Assembly: GCF_001316435.1 (NCBI RefSeq)
Contig: NZ_JXLL01000001.1
Location: 434,001 to 498,000, forward strand
DNA: 64,000 nt
From: Caloranaerobacter sp. TR13
Lineage (GTDB): Bacteria; Bacillota; Clostridia; Tissierellales; Thermohalobacteraceae
Reading direction: 5' to 3'
The notes below the pieces were generated by a model that ran no database searches, was not told the DNA's origin, and worked only from the letters and a program-made list of their open reading frames with translations. The position numbers were made by a program, and so were the translations under genes. Positions 7,319 to 16,020 of the stretch are shown here, piece by piece. The first letter of the stretch is position 1. The number at the start of each line of letters is the position of its first letter.

Positions 7319-8373
7319 ATAGGCTCTCCTTTCAATACTGTATTTTTAGCAAAATCTATAAGTTCATTTACTGCTTCTGATATATTTCTATATTCTATTA
7401 TTTTATCAAAATGTTTTATTTTATCAATTGAATACTCATATAATGGATCATAATATTCAATCATCAATTCTTTTACTACATAATCAAAATTCTGTATTTT
7501 AACCTGTTTTATCAACTCTTCAACCTTGTTACTTCCTAATCTTTTTTTTAGTTTATTAATCGAATCTATTATTAATTCTTCGTTATAATTTTTTATATTA
7601 ACATATTCATCAATTATATTTTTGACTCTATTATCTATACTAGTTTTTAATAGAATATGATAACCATTAGTAATATCATTATAAAGAAAATCCTGAATAA
7701 TAATTTTCCCAATTCTTTTACTTTCACTTTCAACAAACATATAACTTTTATTTACCTCTTTTAATTTTTTTAATAACATTGAATCAAATTTTTTTTGAGT
7801 ACTTGATTCCTCTCTAAAATATATATTACCAAAAACAGAACCACTATTTCTAGCTAAATACTCCAAATTCAAAACAGGTTCTCCTTGTTTTTCTAATAAT
7901 GATAATAGTTTTGTTTTTCCAGTTCCTGTATAACCATGTAAAACAATAAACTTGATTTTATTTTTGTACGACTGTAATGTTCTCAAAACATATTGCCTAT
8001 AGCTCTTATAACCACCTTCAATTAGAATGACATCCAATCCCATTGCATCTAAAACTTTTGCTACAGAATTACTTCGCATTCCTCCTCTGTAACAAAATAA
8101 TGCAATTTTTTTCCCTTCTCCTTTTATCTTATTAGCTATAGAATAAAATTTAACTAATTTCTTTGATGCATATTCAAGACCTAAAGCTTTTGCCTTTTCA
8201 ACATCAACTTGTTTATAAATGTACCCTATTTCTTCACGCTCTTCATCAGTTAGTATAGGTAAATTAATAGCTTCAGGAATTGTATCAATTTCATATTCTC
8301 TTGGACTTCTTACATCTATATAAACTATACCATCTTTATCAATAACATCCTCTATCTTTACTACATTTATCAT
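7315..8373 (-). CDS. mnmH: tRNA 2-selenouridine synthase (MnmH/SelU)
   Basis: A rhodanese domain with the catalytic cysteine in FCYRGGMRS (about 94) is fused to a P-loop domain (GYTGTGKT, about 147-154). This is the architecture of MnmH, which replaces sulfur by selenium in 2-thiouridine at wobble position 34, through a geranylated intermediate. The start is the ATG of MINVVKIEDV, 7 bases after AGAGGTG; a GTG three codons upstream falls inside the ribosome site. The enzyme needs selenophosphate, so selD should exist elsewhere; without it only tRNA geranylation would be expected. This gene is an insertion relative to the B. subtilis order. Confidence 0.88.
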   Translation of the reverse strand: MINVVKIEDVIDKDGIVYIDVRSPREYEIDTIPEAINLPILTDEEREEIGYIYKQVDVEKAKALGLEYASKKLVKFYSIANKIKGEGKKIALFCYRGGMRSNSVAKVLDAMGLDVILIEGGYKSYRQYVLRTLQSYKNKIKFIVLHGYTGTGKTKLLSLLEKQGEPVLNLEYLARNSGSVFGNIYFREESSTQKKFDSMLLKKLKEVNKSYMFVESESKRIGKIIIQDFLYNDITNGYHILLKTSIDNRVKNIIDEYVNIKNYNEELIIDSINKLKKRLGSNKVEELIKQVKIQNFDYVVKELMIEYYDPLYEYSIDKIKHFDKIIEYRNISEAVNELIDFAKNTVLKGEPI

Positions 8374-8403
8374 TAGTAACACCTCTTATTTAAATATTAT
8401 AAA

Positions 8404-10677
8404 CTACTCATTTAAATCCTCTTTTGTTACTAATACTTTCCTCGGTTTACTCCCTTCATATCCACCAATTATACCTCTTTCCTCCATTTCATCAATGAGC
8501 CTAGCCGCTCTGGAATATCCAATTCTGAATTTTCTTTGTAATAATGATATAGAAGCCTGTCCATGTTCTATAACTAATTCAATAGCTTTCTGTAATAATT
8601 CATCTACAGTATCATTATTTTTCTCAATTTTATTATTAACACTTTCTAGCAACTCATTCTCATAATTTTCTTCGATATTATATTTTTTTAAATAGGCAAC
8701 AATCTTTTCTACTTCTTTATCACTTATATAAGCTCCCTGAACTCTTATTGGTTTTGAAGCGCCTACTGGATAATATAGCATATCTCCTTTACCTAGAAGT
8801 TTTTCAGCACCATTCATATCTAATATCGTTCTTGAATCAGCTTGTGATGATACAGCAAATGATATCCTTGAAGGTATATTCGCTTTTATAGTACCTGTTA
8901 TAACATCAACAGATGGTCTCTGAGTCGCTATTATTAAATGGATACCAGCAGCTCTTGCCATTTGCGCTAATCTGCATATACTTTCTTCTACTTCGTTTGG
9001 TGCAACCATCATTAAATCAGCTAACTCATCAATTATTACTACAATTTGCGGTAATTTCTTTTCTACTTGTTCATTATCAAGTTTTTTATTATAGCTATGT
9101 AAATCTCTAACCCCTATTTTAGAAAACAGTTTATATCTTCTTGTCATTTCATTTACAGCCCAATTTAACGCAGATGAAGCTTTCTTAGGATCAGTAACAA
9201 CAGGTATTAATAAGTGCGGTATTCCATTATATACACTCAATTCAACCACTTTAGGGTCAATCAATAATAATTTCACTTCATCAGGTCTAGATTTATAAAG
9301 TATACTAACTATCAAAGTGTTTATACAAACACTTTTACCAGATCCTGTAGCACCAGCTATAAGCAAATGCGGCATCTTTTCCAAGTTTGCTACTATAGGG
9401 TTACCAGTAATATCTTGACCTAATGCAAAAGGAATTTTTGTCTCTATATTCATATATTCTTTTGACAACAATACTTCTCTAATTTTAACATCTGATTTTA
9501 TTTTATTTGGTACTTCAATACCTATTGCAGATTTACCTGGTATTGGTGCTTCTACCCTTATATCAGAAGATGCTAAACTTAACGCTAAATCATCAGCCAA
9601 ACTTACAATTTTACTCACTTTAACACCAGGCGCAGGCTGCAATTCAAATCTAGTAATCGTTGGGCCCTTATTAACTTGTATAACTTTCGCTTCAATACCA
9701 AAATCTAATAAAGTCTTCTCTAATTTTTTTACATTATTAATTATTTGTGCTTTATCATTTTTTAATTGGTGTTTCGTAACATTATCTAACAAATCAATGC
9801 TTGGTAATTTAAAATTTTCCAAAACATTAGTACTCCTATCTTTTACTCTATCAATATCATCATTAACATCATTTTTCATAGATCCAGATTCATTGTTCTG
9901 CTGTTCTTCGATTTCTTTTGTAAAATCTAAAATCTTTATTTTTTCTTCGATTTCATCTATTTCACTATAATCATTTAATATATCCCTCTTTTCATTCGCA
10001 TTCACTTGTTTAATATTCCCTATAACATTTATTCTTTGTTCTTCATTTAGATTAGCTCTATATTTATTATTTTTAAATATTTTTATAAAGTATTTTTTAA
10101 GTAATAAATAGCACTTTTTTAGTATTTTAATATAGCTAATTTTTATCAAAAGAGATAATAAGATTAATATTGTAGATATCAATACAATATATGAGCCCAA
10201 TAAACCAAATAATTTTAATAGTATAAATGCAAAAAAAGCACCTAATAGTCCTCCACCATACATATTCCCAGCAGAAACAATAGATATTTTTATCTTATCA
10301 ACTAAGTTTATATTTTCTATTGACGGAAAAGCTCTCAATTCAAATAAAGTTAATAAACATAAATATAACATCAATAAATATATTATTTTTTTAACGCGAC
10401 TATCATTAAATTTATTAAAGAGAAATAATATACCTATAATTAAAATTATTACAGGAGATAAAACACTACCAATACCTGTTAATTCTAGTATTTTGTCTTT
10501 AATTATTTGATTGAAGTAACCATTTGAATAATTATATAAACTTGTAAATATTAATATAGAAACTGTTATTATTATAATTCCTAAAATTTCCTTACTTATA
10601 CTATCAATACTTTTGTTGCTTCTATTTTTTTTATTTTTAGTTTTCTTATTTTTTTTATTAGATTTTTTTATCAACAT
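8404..10677 (-). CDS. spoIIIE: DNA translocase FtsK/SpoIIIE
   Basis: A septal DNA pump of about 757 residues. A lysine-rich N-terminus is followed by four or five membrane helices (about 25-190), a charged linker, the alpha/beta motor with Walker A GATGSGKSVC (about 445) and Walker B VVIIDELADLMM, and a C-terminal gamma winged-helix domain (ARLIDEMEERGIIGGYEGSKPRKV) that reads orientation sequences. The position next to tepA is that of B. subtilis spoIIIE, suggesting forespore chromosome translocation, but the family also covers vegetative FtsK/SftA roles. The ATG is chosen because GAGGTG overlaps an upstream GTG. Confidence 0.93.
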   Translation of the reverse strand: MLIKKSNKKNKKTKNKKNRSNKSIDSISKEILGIIIITVSILIFTSLYNYSNGYFNQIIKDKILELTGIGSVLSPVIILIIGILFLFNKFNDSRVKKIIYLLMLYLCLLTLFELRAFPSIENINLVDKIKISIVSAGNMYGGGLLGAFFAFILLKLFGLLGSYIVLISTILILLSLLIKISYIKILKKCYLLLKKYFIKIFKNNKYRANLNEEQRINVIGNIKQVNANEKRDILNDYSEIDEIEEKIKILDFTKEIEEQQNNESGSMKNDVNDDIDRVKDRSTNVLENFKLPSIDLLDNVTKHQLKNDKAQIINNVKKLEKTLLDFGIEAKVIQVNKGPTITRFELQPAPGVKVSKIVSLADDLALSLASSDIRVEAPIPGKSAIGIEVPNKIKSDVKIREVLLSKEYMNIETKIPFALGQDITGNPIVANLEKMPHLLIAGATGSGKSVCINTLIVSILYKSRPDEVKLLLIDPKVVELSVYNGIPHLLIPVVTDPKKASSALNWAVNEMTRRYKLFSKIGVRDLHSYNKKLDNEQVEKKLPQIVVIIDELADLMMVAPNEVEESICRLAQMARAAGIHLIIATQRPSVDVITGTIKANIPSRISFAVSSQADSRTILDMNGAEKLLGKGDMLYYPVGASKPIRVQGAYISDKEVEKIVAYLKKYNIEENYENELLESVNNKIEKNNDTVDELLQKAIELVIEHGQASISLLQRKFRIGYSRAARLIDEMEERGIIGGYEGSKPRKVLVTKEDLNE

Positions 10678-10731
10678 AATCACCTCATAGAATAATTCTA
10701 CAAAGTTTATAATAAACCTCTATTTCTATAT

Positions 10732-11559
10732 CTATTTTATCAATTCAAGTAAAACAACAATTAAGCCCAGAAACCATACATAATATGAAAAATAATATAA
10801 TTTTCCCTTTTCTAATACTCTGATTAAAAATTTTATCGAAAATATACCTGTTATACAAGATGAAAAGATACCAACTATAACTATTAAAAAACTCACTTCA
10901 GAAAAATTAGTATTTAGTGCTTTAGATAACTCTAATAAAGATGCACCAAAGGTTGCTGGTAATGCTAATAGAAAAGAAAATCTTGTAGCATTTTTTTTAT
11001 TTAATCCCATGAATAAACCACCTACTATTGTAGAACCCGACCTAGATAAACCTGGAGTTATAGCCATTCCTTGAAATGTTCCTATTACAAGAGCATCCTT
11101 AACAGTCATTTTACGAATTGATTTTTTACCTAACTTTATTTTCTCAGCAATCCAAAGTAATATTCCAGTAAATATTAAAGCCAAACCTATAATTATAGTT
11201 GTATTATAGAAACTTTCAAAAATATTTTCTAATAAAATACCCATCAATGCTGTTGGTATCGAGCCAATGATAATCATTATGCCTAATTTCCTATATTCAT
11301 TATCTATTTCAATCTTCTTATCTTTTAATAACTCAACAATAAATTTGTTAAACTCACCTATTATACTAACTATATCTTTAAAATATACAATTAAAATCGA
11401 TATTAATGTCCCAAAATGTAACATCACTGTAAAAAAAAGATTTCCTTCATCAATACCAAAAAGCTTTTGTAATAAAACTAAATGACCTGAACTACTGATT
11501 GGTAAAAATTCTGTAACACCCTGGAATATTCCTAAAAAAATAGCTTTTAATAAAGACAT
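10732..11559 (-). CDS. uppP: Undecaprenyl-diphosphate phosphatase
   Basis: A 275-residue polytopic membrane protein of the BacA family that recycles the peptidoglycan lipid carrier by removing one phosphate from undecaprenyl diphosphate. Both signature repeats are present: GVTEFLPISSSGHLVL near the N-terminus and GMAITPGLSRSGST in the middle, with hydrophobic helices between. The ATG has GGGGG at a good distance. It lies directly after a terminator-like hairpin and is not part of the B. subtilis order here, so it is an insertion between tepA and spoIIIE. High-copy uppP confers bacitracin tolerance in other bacteria; no resistance claim follows from this single gene. Confidence 0.95.
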   Translation of the reverse strand: MSLLKAIFLGIFQGVTEFLPISSSGHLVLLQKLFGIDEGNLFFTVMLHFGTLISILIVYFKDIVSIIGEFNKFIVELLKDKKIEIDNEYRKLGIMIIIGSIPTALMGILLENIFESFYNTTIIIGLALIFTGILLWIAEKIKLGKKSIRKMTVKDALVIGTFQGMAITPGLSRSGSTIVGGLFMGLNKKNATRFSFLLALPATFGASLLELSKALNTNFSEVSFLIVIVGIFSSCITGIFSIKFLIRVLEKGKLYYFSYYVWFLGLIVVLLELIK

Positions 11560-11593
11560 ATTATGACCCCCTTCTTAAGTATAAAAAAATATA

Positions 11594-11632
11594 AAAAGTG
11601 TTAATGTTTAGAATAAACACTTTAACACTTTT
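11594..11632 (-). terminator. Terminator between the ClpP-like gene and uppP
   Basis: Ten-bp stem AAAAGTGTTA / TAACACTTTT with an inner GTTTA/TAAAC stem, followed on the minus strand by TATATTTTTTTATA. A direct repeat of AGTGTT in the 5' arm allows an alternative pairing. No promoter fits between it and uppP, so it is probably leaky. Confidence 0.65.
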
Positions 11633-11676
11633 ACTCAAGTAATTATAACATATTTTATATATATATACTATTCTTA

Positions 11677-12441
11677 TTACTTATTACTAGATTCACTAAT
11701 CATAGATTTTAATTTGCTTAACGCTTTATTTAAACCTCCTACTTCATCAATTAAACCGTATTTAACTGCTTCTTCACCAATTAAAATAGTACCTACATCA
11801 TTAGCAATCTCATCTGTATCATACATAAATCTTAAAAAAGTTTCTCTATTAATTTTAGATGTTCTTAAAACAAAATCAATAATTCTTTGTTGCATTTTTT
11901 GAAAATACCTAAACGTTTGTGGCACTCCTATAACAAGACCTGTCATCCTAACTGGATGTATAGTCATTGTTGCTGTTGGTACTATAAATGAATAATCACT
12001 TGATGTAGCTAAAGGAACTCCAATACTATGACTACCCCCTAAAACTAAAGATACTTTAGGTTTACTTATACTGTTTATCATCTCTGCAATAGCCAGTCCT
12101 GCCTCTACATCACCACCTACTGTATTTAATATAATCAGAAGTCCTTTTATTTCAGGATTCTGCTGTACACTAACTAACTGAGGCATAATATGTTCATATT
12201 TAGTTGCTTTTTTTTGAGGAGGTGCTACTACGTGACCTTCAATCTCACCAATTATGTTTAATATGTGTATATCAGTTGGTAAATCTGGACTTCTTTGAAC
12301 ACCTAACTCTTTAATGTTTTTAGTTATTCCTGTGTCTTTATCTTCTTTCTCTTTTTCTTCAGTATCGGTTGTAGACATAATTATTTTATTGTTAAGCTTG
12401 TATTCATTATAATAATTTTCTAAAAAATTTTTACCATTCAT
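11677..12441 (-). CDS. tepA: ClpP-like serine protease (TepA/YmfB family)
   Basis: A 254-residue ClpP-fold protein. After an acidic N-terminal extension of about 50 residues, the core carries the nucleophile motif GGSHSIG (Ser about 139) and histidine in TIHPVRM (about 162), matching the first two members of the ClpP triad. The B. subtilis counterpart TepA was first described as aiding protein translocation and degrading signal-peptide remnants. It sits just before spoIIIE in both genomes. It lacks any partner ATPase nearby, and the name is by position and family; true substrates are unknown. The ATG follows AAAGGAG. Confidence 0.85.
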   Translation of the reverse strand: MNGKNFLENYYNEYKLNNKIIMSTTDTEEKEKEDKDTGITKNIKELGVQRSPDLPTDIHILNIIGEIEGHVVAPPQKKATKYEHIMPQLVSVQQNPEIKGLLIILNTVGGDVEAGLAIAEMINSISKPKVSLVLGGSHSIGVPLATSSDYSFIVPTATMTIHPVRMTGLVIGVPQTFRYFQKMQQRIIDFVLRTSKINRETFLRFMYDTDEIANDVGTILIGEEAVKYGLIDEVGGLNKALSKLKSMISESSNK

Positions 12442-12471
12442 GGTTTATCTCCTTTCAATTTTATTTATAGA

Positions 12472-12500
12472 ATCTTACTAGTAATATTTTTTACTGTAAA
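12472..12500 (-). promoter_or_regulatory. Candidate promoter of the ClpP-like gene
   Basis: Minus strand TTTACA (12495-12500), 17-base spacer, TAAGAT (12472-12477), placed between the dapG terminator and the tepA ribosome site. Confidence 0.45.
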
Positions 12501-12522
12501 ATTATTTATATACAAAAAGAAA

Positions 12523-12543
12523 AAGTAGACATCACGTCTACTT
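12523..12543 (-). terminator. Terminator after dapG
   Basis: Minus strand AAGTAGAC / GTCTACTT with a 5-base loop followed by TTTCTTTTT. The dapG stop codon lies in the 5' arm. Confidence 0.85.
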
Positions 12544-13752
12544 ACCTAAATTGAATTCCTTATGCAGAACTTTAATTGCTTTATGTGCGTCTTTCTCTTT
12601 GATCAAACACCAAATAGTCGTATGTGAATCAGAAGTCTGCAATATGTTTATTCCCTCATTAGATAATGCATTTACAATTTTAGCCATTACACCAGGTACT
12701 CCACTCATTTTATTACCAATAATACTTAATTTACAACAATTATCAATTAAATTATATCTAATGTTACTTCTATCTAGTATTCTTTTTAACTTACCTAAAT
12801 CCTTTTTATCTATAGTAAATATTTTTCTATCTAGTAATAAATTAATTAAATCAAGACTTATATTATTTTTAGCAATTTCATTCATTAACTTTTGTATTTT
12901 TTCTTCATTACCATCTGAATAAATAATAATTTGAACTCTTTCACCCTTATGTGTAATAGCAGTTATAATATTATCTTTATTTTTATTTTTATCTATTGAA
13001 TAATTATAAGTTTCAGAATAAGTAATTAAAGTACCTGTGCACTCGTTTAAAGTATTTTTTACAACAACCTTTAAATTGGCTCTTTCAGCAATTTCAACTG
13101 CTTTTGGATGAATTACTTTTGCTCCATTCTCTGCAAGTTGATAAACTTCAGAATAACATATTTTTTCAATTAATTTTGCTTCTGGTACAATTCTTGGATC
13201 AGCAGTCATTATGCCATCGACATCCGTATATATTTCAACAACTTCACTTTTTAAAGCTTCACCTAAAATAACGGCTGTAGTATCACTACCACCTCTGCCT
13301 AGAGTTGTGATGTCACCATTTTCATCTGCTCCTTGAAATCCGGCTACAATTACAATTTTATTTTGTGAAAGGTGTCTTAAAATTTTTTCAGGGTTAACTG
13401 AAATAACATTTGCTTCACCAAAGTTTGAATCTGTTACTATCCCAGCTTGTTGTCCAGTAAGTACAATAGTCTCATAACCTCTTCTTTTAATATGATCAGA
13501 TAAAACAATAGCCGATATCACTTCACCACATGACATTAATAAATCTAAATCTCTTTTGCTTACATTTTGTTTGTCTACAAGACTTATAAGTGAATCTGTA
13601 GCATACGGATCTCCTTTTCGTCCCATTGCCGATACTACTACAACCAAGTTGTACGCTTCATTAAATTTGTCAATTATTTTTTTTACTACTTTCTCTCTAT
13701 TTTCAAATGTCGAAACCGAAGTGCCTCCAAATTTTTGAATTATGATCTTCAT
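12538..13752 (-). CDS. dapG: Aspartate kinase
   Basis: A 404-residue aspartokinase that phosphorylates aspartate at the head of the lysine, diaminopimelate, threonine and methionine pathway. The kinase domain starts with KFGGTSVS and contains GFQGADENGDITTLGRGGSDTTA and EIYTDVDGIMTADPR. Two ACT domains fill the C-terminus and suggest allosteric feedback. The length and position, between ymxH and tepA, match B. subtilis DapG, the diaminopimelate-sensitive isozyme that supplies cell wall and spore dipicolinate. The neighbours asd, dapA and spoVFAB of B. subtilis are missing here. The ATG has GGGGTG. Confidence 0.93.
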   Translation of the reverse strand: MKIIIQKFGGTSVSTFENREKVVKKIIDKFNEAYNLVVVVSAMGRKGDPYATDSLISLVDKQNVSKRDLDLLMSCGEVISAIVLSDHIKRRGYETIVLTGQQAGIVTDSNFGEANVISVNPEKILRHLSQNKIVIVAGFQGADENGDITTLGRGGSDTTAVILGEALKSEVVEIYTDVDGIMTADPRIVPEAKLIEKICYSEVYQLAENGAKVIHPKAVEIAERANLKVVVKNTLNECTGTLITYSETYNYSIDKNKNKDNIITAITHKGERVQIIIYSDGNEEKIQKLMNEIAKNNISLDLINLLLDRKIFTIDKKDLGKLKRILDRSNIRYNLIDNCCKLSIIGNKMSGVPGVMAKIVNALSNEGINILQTSDSHTTIWCLIKEKDAHKAIKVLHKEFNLGK

Positions 13753-13842
13753 AATTTCACCCCAAATAAAAACTAAATATATTATATTAATCTTTAAAAT
13801 TTACTTAGTTTATAATATGAATCTACTAATAAATTGTTGATA

Positions 13843-14085
13843 TCAATCCTCATCAAATTCAATTATTATCATATCATTACCAATTTTTCTAATTGCTTCC
13901 CATGGAATCTCAATTTCTGTACGATTTCTCAAAATATTTAATTGTAACGAATTATCTGGAACAATTAAGTATTCTATCTTGCCTGTTTTTTCATCTATTA
14001 CTAAATCTGAATCAGCTACCATGCCTAGTCTACCGCCATCATTTAAGTTAACAATCTCTTTTCCCCCTAATTTACTTAACCTCAT
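13843..14085 (-). CDS. ymxH: YlmC/YmxH-family PRC-barrel sporulation protein
   Basis: An 80-residue PRC-barrel protein beginning MRLSKLGGKEIVNLNDGGRLG and ending in an acidic tail. The start is the ATG after AGGGGGA; a longer frame reaches 14 codons further up but has no ribosome site. YmxH in B. subtilis lies in the same place, between mlpA and the dap genes; the YlmC/YmxH family is conserved in spore formers, and its molecular function is unknown to me. PRC barrels commonly bind RNA or proteins. It has its own candidate promoter. Confidence 0.85.
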   Translation of the reverse strand: MRLSKLGGKEIVNLNDGGRLGMVADSDLVIDEKTGKIEYLIVPDNSLQLNILRNRTEIEIPWEAIRKIGNDMIIIEFDED

Positions 14086-14110
14086 AAAAATCCCCCTAAT
14101 CCTTTTTATT

Positions 14111-14139
14111 TTTATAATCTTATGCACTATTTAAGTAAA
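14111..14139 (-). promoter_or_regulatory. Candidate promoter of ymxH
   Basis: Minus strand TTTACT (14134-14139), 17-base spacer, TATAAA (14111-14116), directly upstream of the ymxH ribosome site. A sporulation sigma factor could also use this gene; I cannot tell. Confidence 0.45.
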
Positions 14140-14155
14140 TATTCATAAATATTAA

Positions 14156-14587
14156 CTAAATACCAGTATGTCCAAAACCTCCACTACCTCTTTCAGTATC
14201 ATCTAATACTTCTACTTCATTAAATTCAGCTTTTTCATATTTTACAAAAACAAGTTGCGCAATTCTATCCCCTGATTTTATCACAAATTCTTTGTCTCCA
14301 AAATTTATTAGTATTACTTTTATTTCTCCTCTATAATCGCTATCTACAGTCCCTATTCCATTAGCTAACCCAATTCCATATTTTATAGCTAAACCGCTTC
14401 TAGCTCTTATTTGTCCCTCATATCCTTCAGGTATTGATAAATAGATTCCTGTTGGTATTAATACTCTTTCCATAGGTTTAAGTACTAAATCCTTATCAAT
14501 ATTTGCAAACAAATCAATTCCTGATGCTCCTTTAGTTTTATAATTTGGAATTGGAAATCTGCTTTTATTAACAATCTTTACTATCAT
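14156..14587 (-). CDS. dut: dUTP diphosphatase
   Basis: A 143-residue trimeric dUTPase that hydrolyses dUTP to dUMP, preventing uracil misincorporation and feeding dTMP synthesis. All five motifs are visible: GASGIDLFAN, RARSGLA, GIGTVDSDYRGEI, GDRIAQLV and the C-terminal RGSGGFGHTG that closes over the active site. The ATG has AGAGGTG. It sits between the mlpA terminator and ymxH, where B. subtilis has no such gene, although dut next to an M16 peptidase gene is known in clostridia as far as I recall. Confidence 0.96.
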   Translation of the reverse strand: MIVKIVNKSRFPIPNYKTKGASGIDLFANIDKDLVLKPMERVLIPTGIYLSIPEGYEGQIRARSGLAIKYGIGLANGIGTVDSDYRGEIKVILINFGDKEFVIKSGDRIAQLVFVKYEKAEFNEVEVLDDTERGSGGFGHTGI

Positions 14588-14658
14588 ATTTACACCTCTT
14601 TTTTTATAATTTTAACTTTAATTAACCCATTATTCACTTCAAAATTATTAAAAAATAA

Positions 14659-14681
14659 AGATTACTAGCAACTAGTAATCT
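14659..14681 (-). terminator. Terminator after the M16 peptidase gene
   Basis: Perfect 10-bp stem AGATTACTAG / CTAGTAATCT with loop TTG on the minus strand, followed by TTATTTTTT. It begins at the stop codon of mlpA. Confidence 0.88.
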
Positions 14682-15945
14682 AGTCAAAGATCTTTTTAAA
14701 ATCACTTTCAATTTGATGACAATTTACATCACCTACAAATGAAATATTAAGTTTATTAAAATCTAAAACTTCTTTTGCTATTCTTTCAACATCTTCTTTA
14801 TGCACATTATCAATCATCTTTAAAATTTCTTTTGGCGTATACATTTTTCCATGTAAAAGTTCCGATTTACCCATAGAAGACATTCTACTAGATGTACTTT
14901 CAAGACCTAAAATATAATTCCCTTTTAACTGTTCTTTAGATTTATATACTTCATCGGAACTCAATCCACCATTCTTTATTTTATTTATTTCTTCTTTTAT
15001 CAATTGTAAAACAGTAGTCACGTAATTAGGATTTAAACCTGCATAAATTGTAAACATACCTGTATCTTTATAAGATGATGGATATGAATATATAGAATAG
15101 GTTAATCCCCTTTCTTCTCTAATTTTTTGAAATAGCCTTGAACTCATACTTCCACCAAAAATATTGTTCAATACCATAAGATAATACATTTCATTTGTTC
15201 CTTGAGGCACTCCCTTCATACCAAGACAAAGATGCAATTGTTCAGTGGTTTTGTTTTTTCCCATAACTTTTCTATAAAACATCGGTGGATGCTGCCTTTT
15301 CTTTTTTTTATCTACTGGATTCCAATTTGAAAAATATTTAGATACTAATTTTATTACTTCATTTGTATTAAAATTGCCTGCTATAGATATAACAGTATTA
15401 TTAGGTGTATAATATTGTTTATAATAATTTAATATGTCTTTTCTATCAATTCTCTTCAAAATACTACTATTGCCCAAAATTGGATATGCTAGAGGATGTC
15501 CATCAAACATAGTCTGACATATTAAATCATGTACTAAATCTTCAGGTGAATCTTCATACATATTAATTTCTTCAAGTACTACATTCTTCTCTTTAATAAT
15601 ATCTTCTTCATTAAATTTTGAATTAAAAATCATATCAGCTAATACATCAACTGCTAAAGGTAAATGTTCATCTAAAACTTTTGCATAAAAACAAGTACAT
15701 TCTTTGCTAGTAAATGCATTTAATTGTCCTCCTACACTATCTATGCTTTCTGCAATCTGTTTAGCTGTTCTATTTTCTGTTCCCTTAAACAACATATGTT
15801 CAATAAAATGTGATATCCCATTATTATTCTGATCTTCAAATCTAGATCCAGTCTCAATCCAAATCCCTATTGAAACAGACTTTACATAAGGTATATTTTC
15901 TATTACTATCCTTAGACCATTCTCTAATACTATCTTATTAAGCAT
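14680..15945 (-). CDS. mlpA: M16-family zinc peptidase (MlpA/YmxG)
   Basis: A 421-residue insulinase-type metallopeptidase. The inverted zinc motif HFIEH (about 46-50) with the downstream glutamate in NVVLEEINMYED is intact, so the protein should be active. The C-terminal half contains the RxxY-type region FQKIREERGLTYSIYSY. It occupies the place of B. subtilis mlpA (ymxG), downstream of ylxY. Its substrates are not established. A sigma-A promoter stands upstream and a terminator downstream, so it is its own unit. The ATG follows AGGAGGAAG at short spacing. Confidence 0.9.
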   Translation of the reverse strand: MLNKIVLENGLRIVIENIPYVKSVSIGIWIETGSRFEDQNNNGISHFIEHMLFKGTENRTAKQIAESIDSVGGQLNAFTSKECTCFYAKVLDEHLPLAVDVLADMIFNSKFNEEDIIKEKNVVLEEINMYEDSPEDLVHDLICQTMFDGHPLAYPILGNSSILKRIDRKDILNYYKQYYTPNNTVISIAGNFNTNEVIKLVSKYFSNWNPVDKKKKRQHPPMFYRKVMGKNKTTEQLHLCLGMKGVPQGTNEMYYLMVLNNIFGGSMSSRLFQKIREERGLTYSIYSYPSSYKDTGMFTIYAGLNPNYVTTVLQLIKEEINKIKNGGLSSDEVYKSKEQLKGNYILGLESTSSRMSSMGKSELLHGKMYTPKEILKMIDNVHKEDVERIAKEVLDFNKLNISFVGDVNCHQIESDFKKIFD

Positions 15946-15983
15946 TTCTTCCTCCTACAATTTACTATTACTTATCTTTGTTT

Positions 15984-16012
15984 ATTATAGAATAGTTTAT
16001 CAATTATTTCAA
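15984..16012 (-). promoter_or_regulatory. Sigma-A promoter of mlpA
   Basis: Minus strand TTGAAA (16007-16012), 17-base spacer, consensus TATAAT (15984-15989), between ylxY and mlpA. Confidence 0.75.
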
Positions 16013-16020
16013 TAATATCA

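Noticed and set aside
12551-12922. 123-codon open frame on the plus strand inside dapG
   Set aside because: It is fully antisense to a well-conserved aspartokinase gene and has no homologue-like sequence; a shadow frame.
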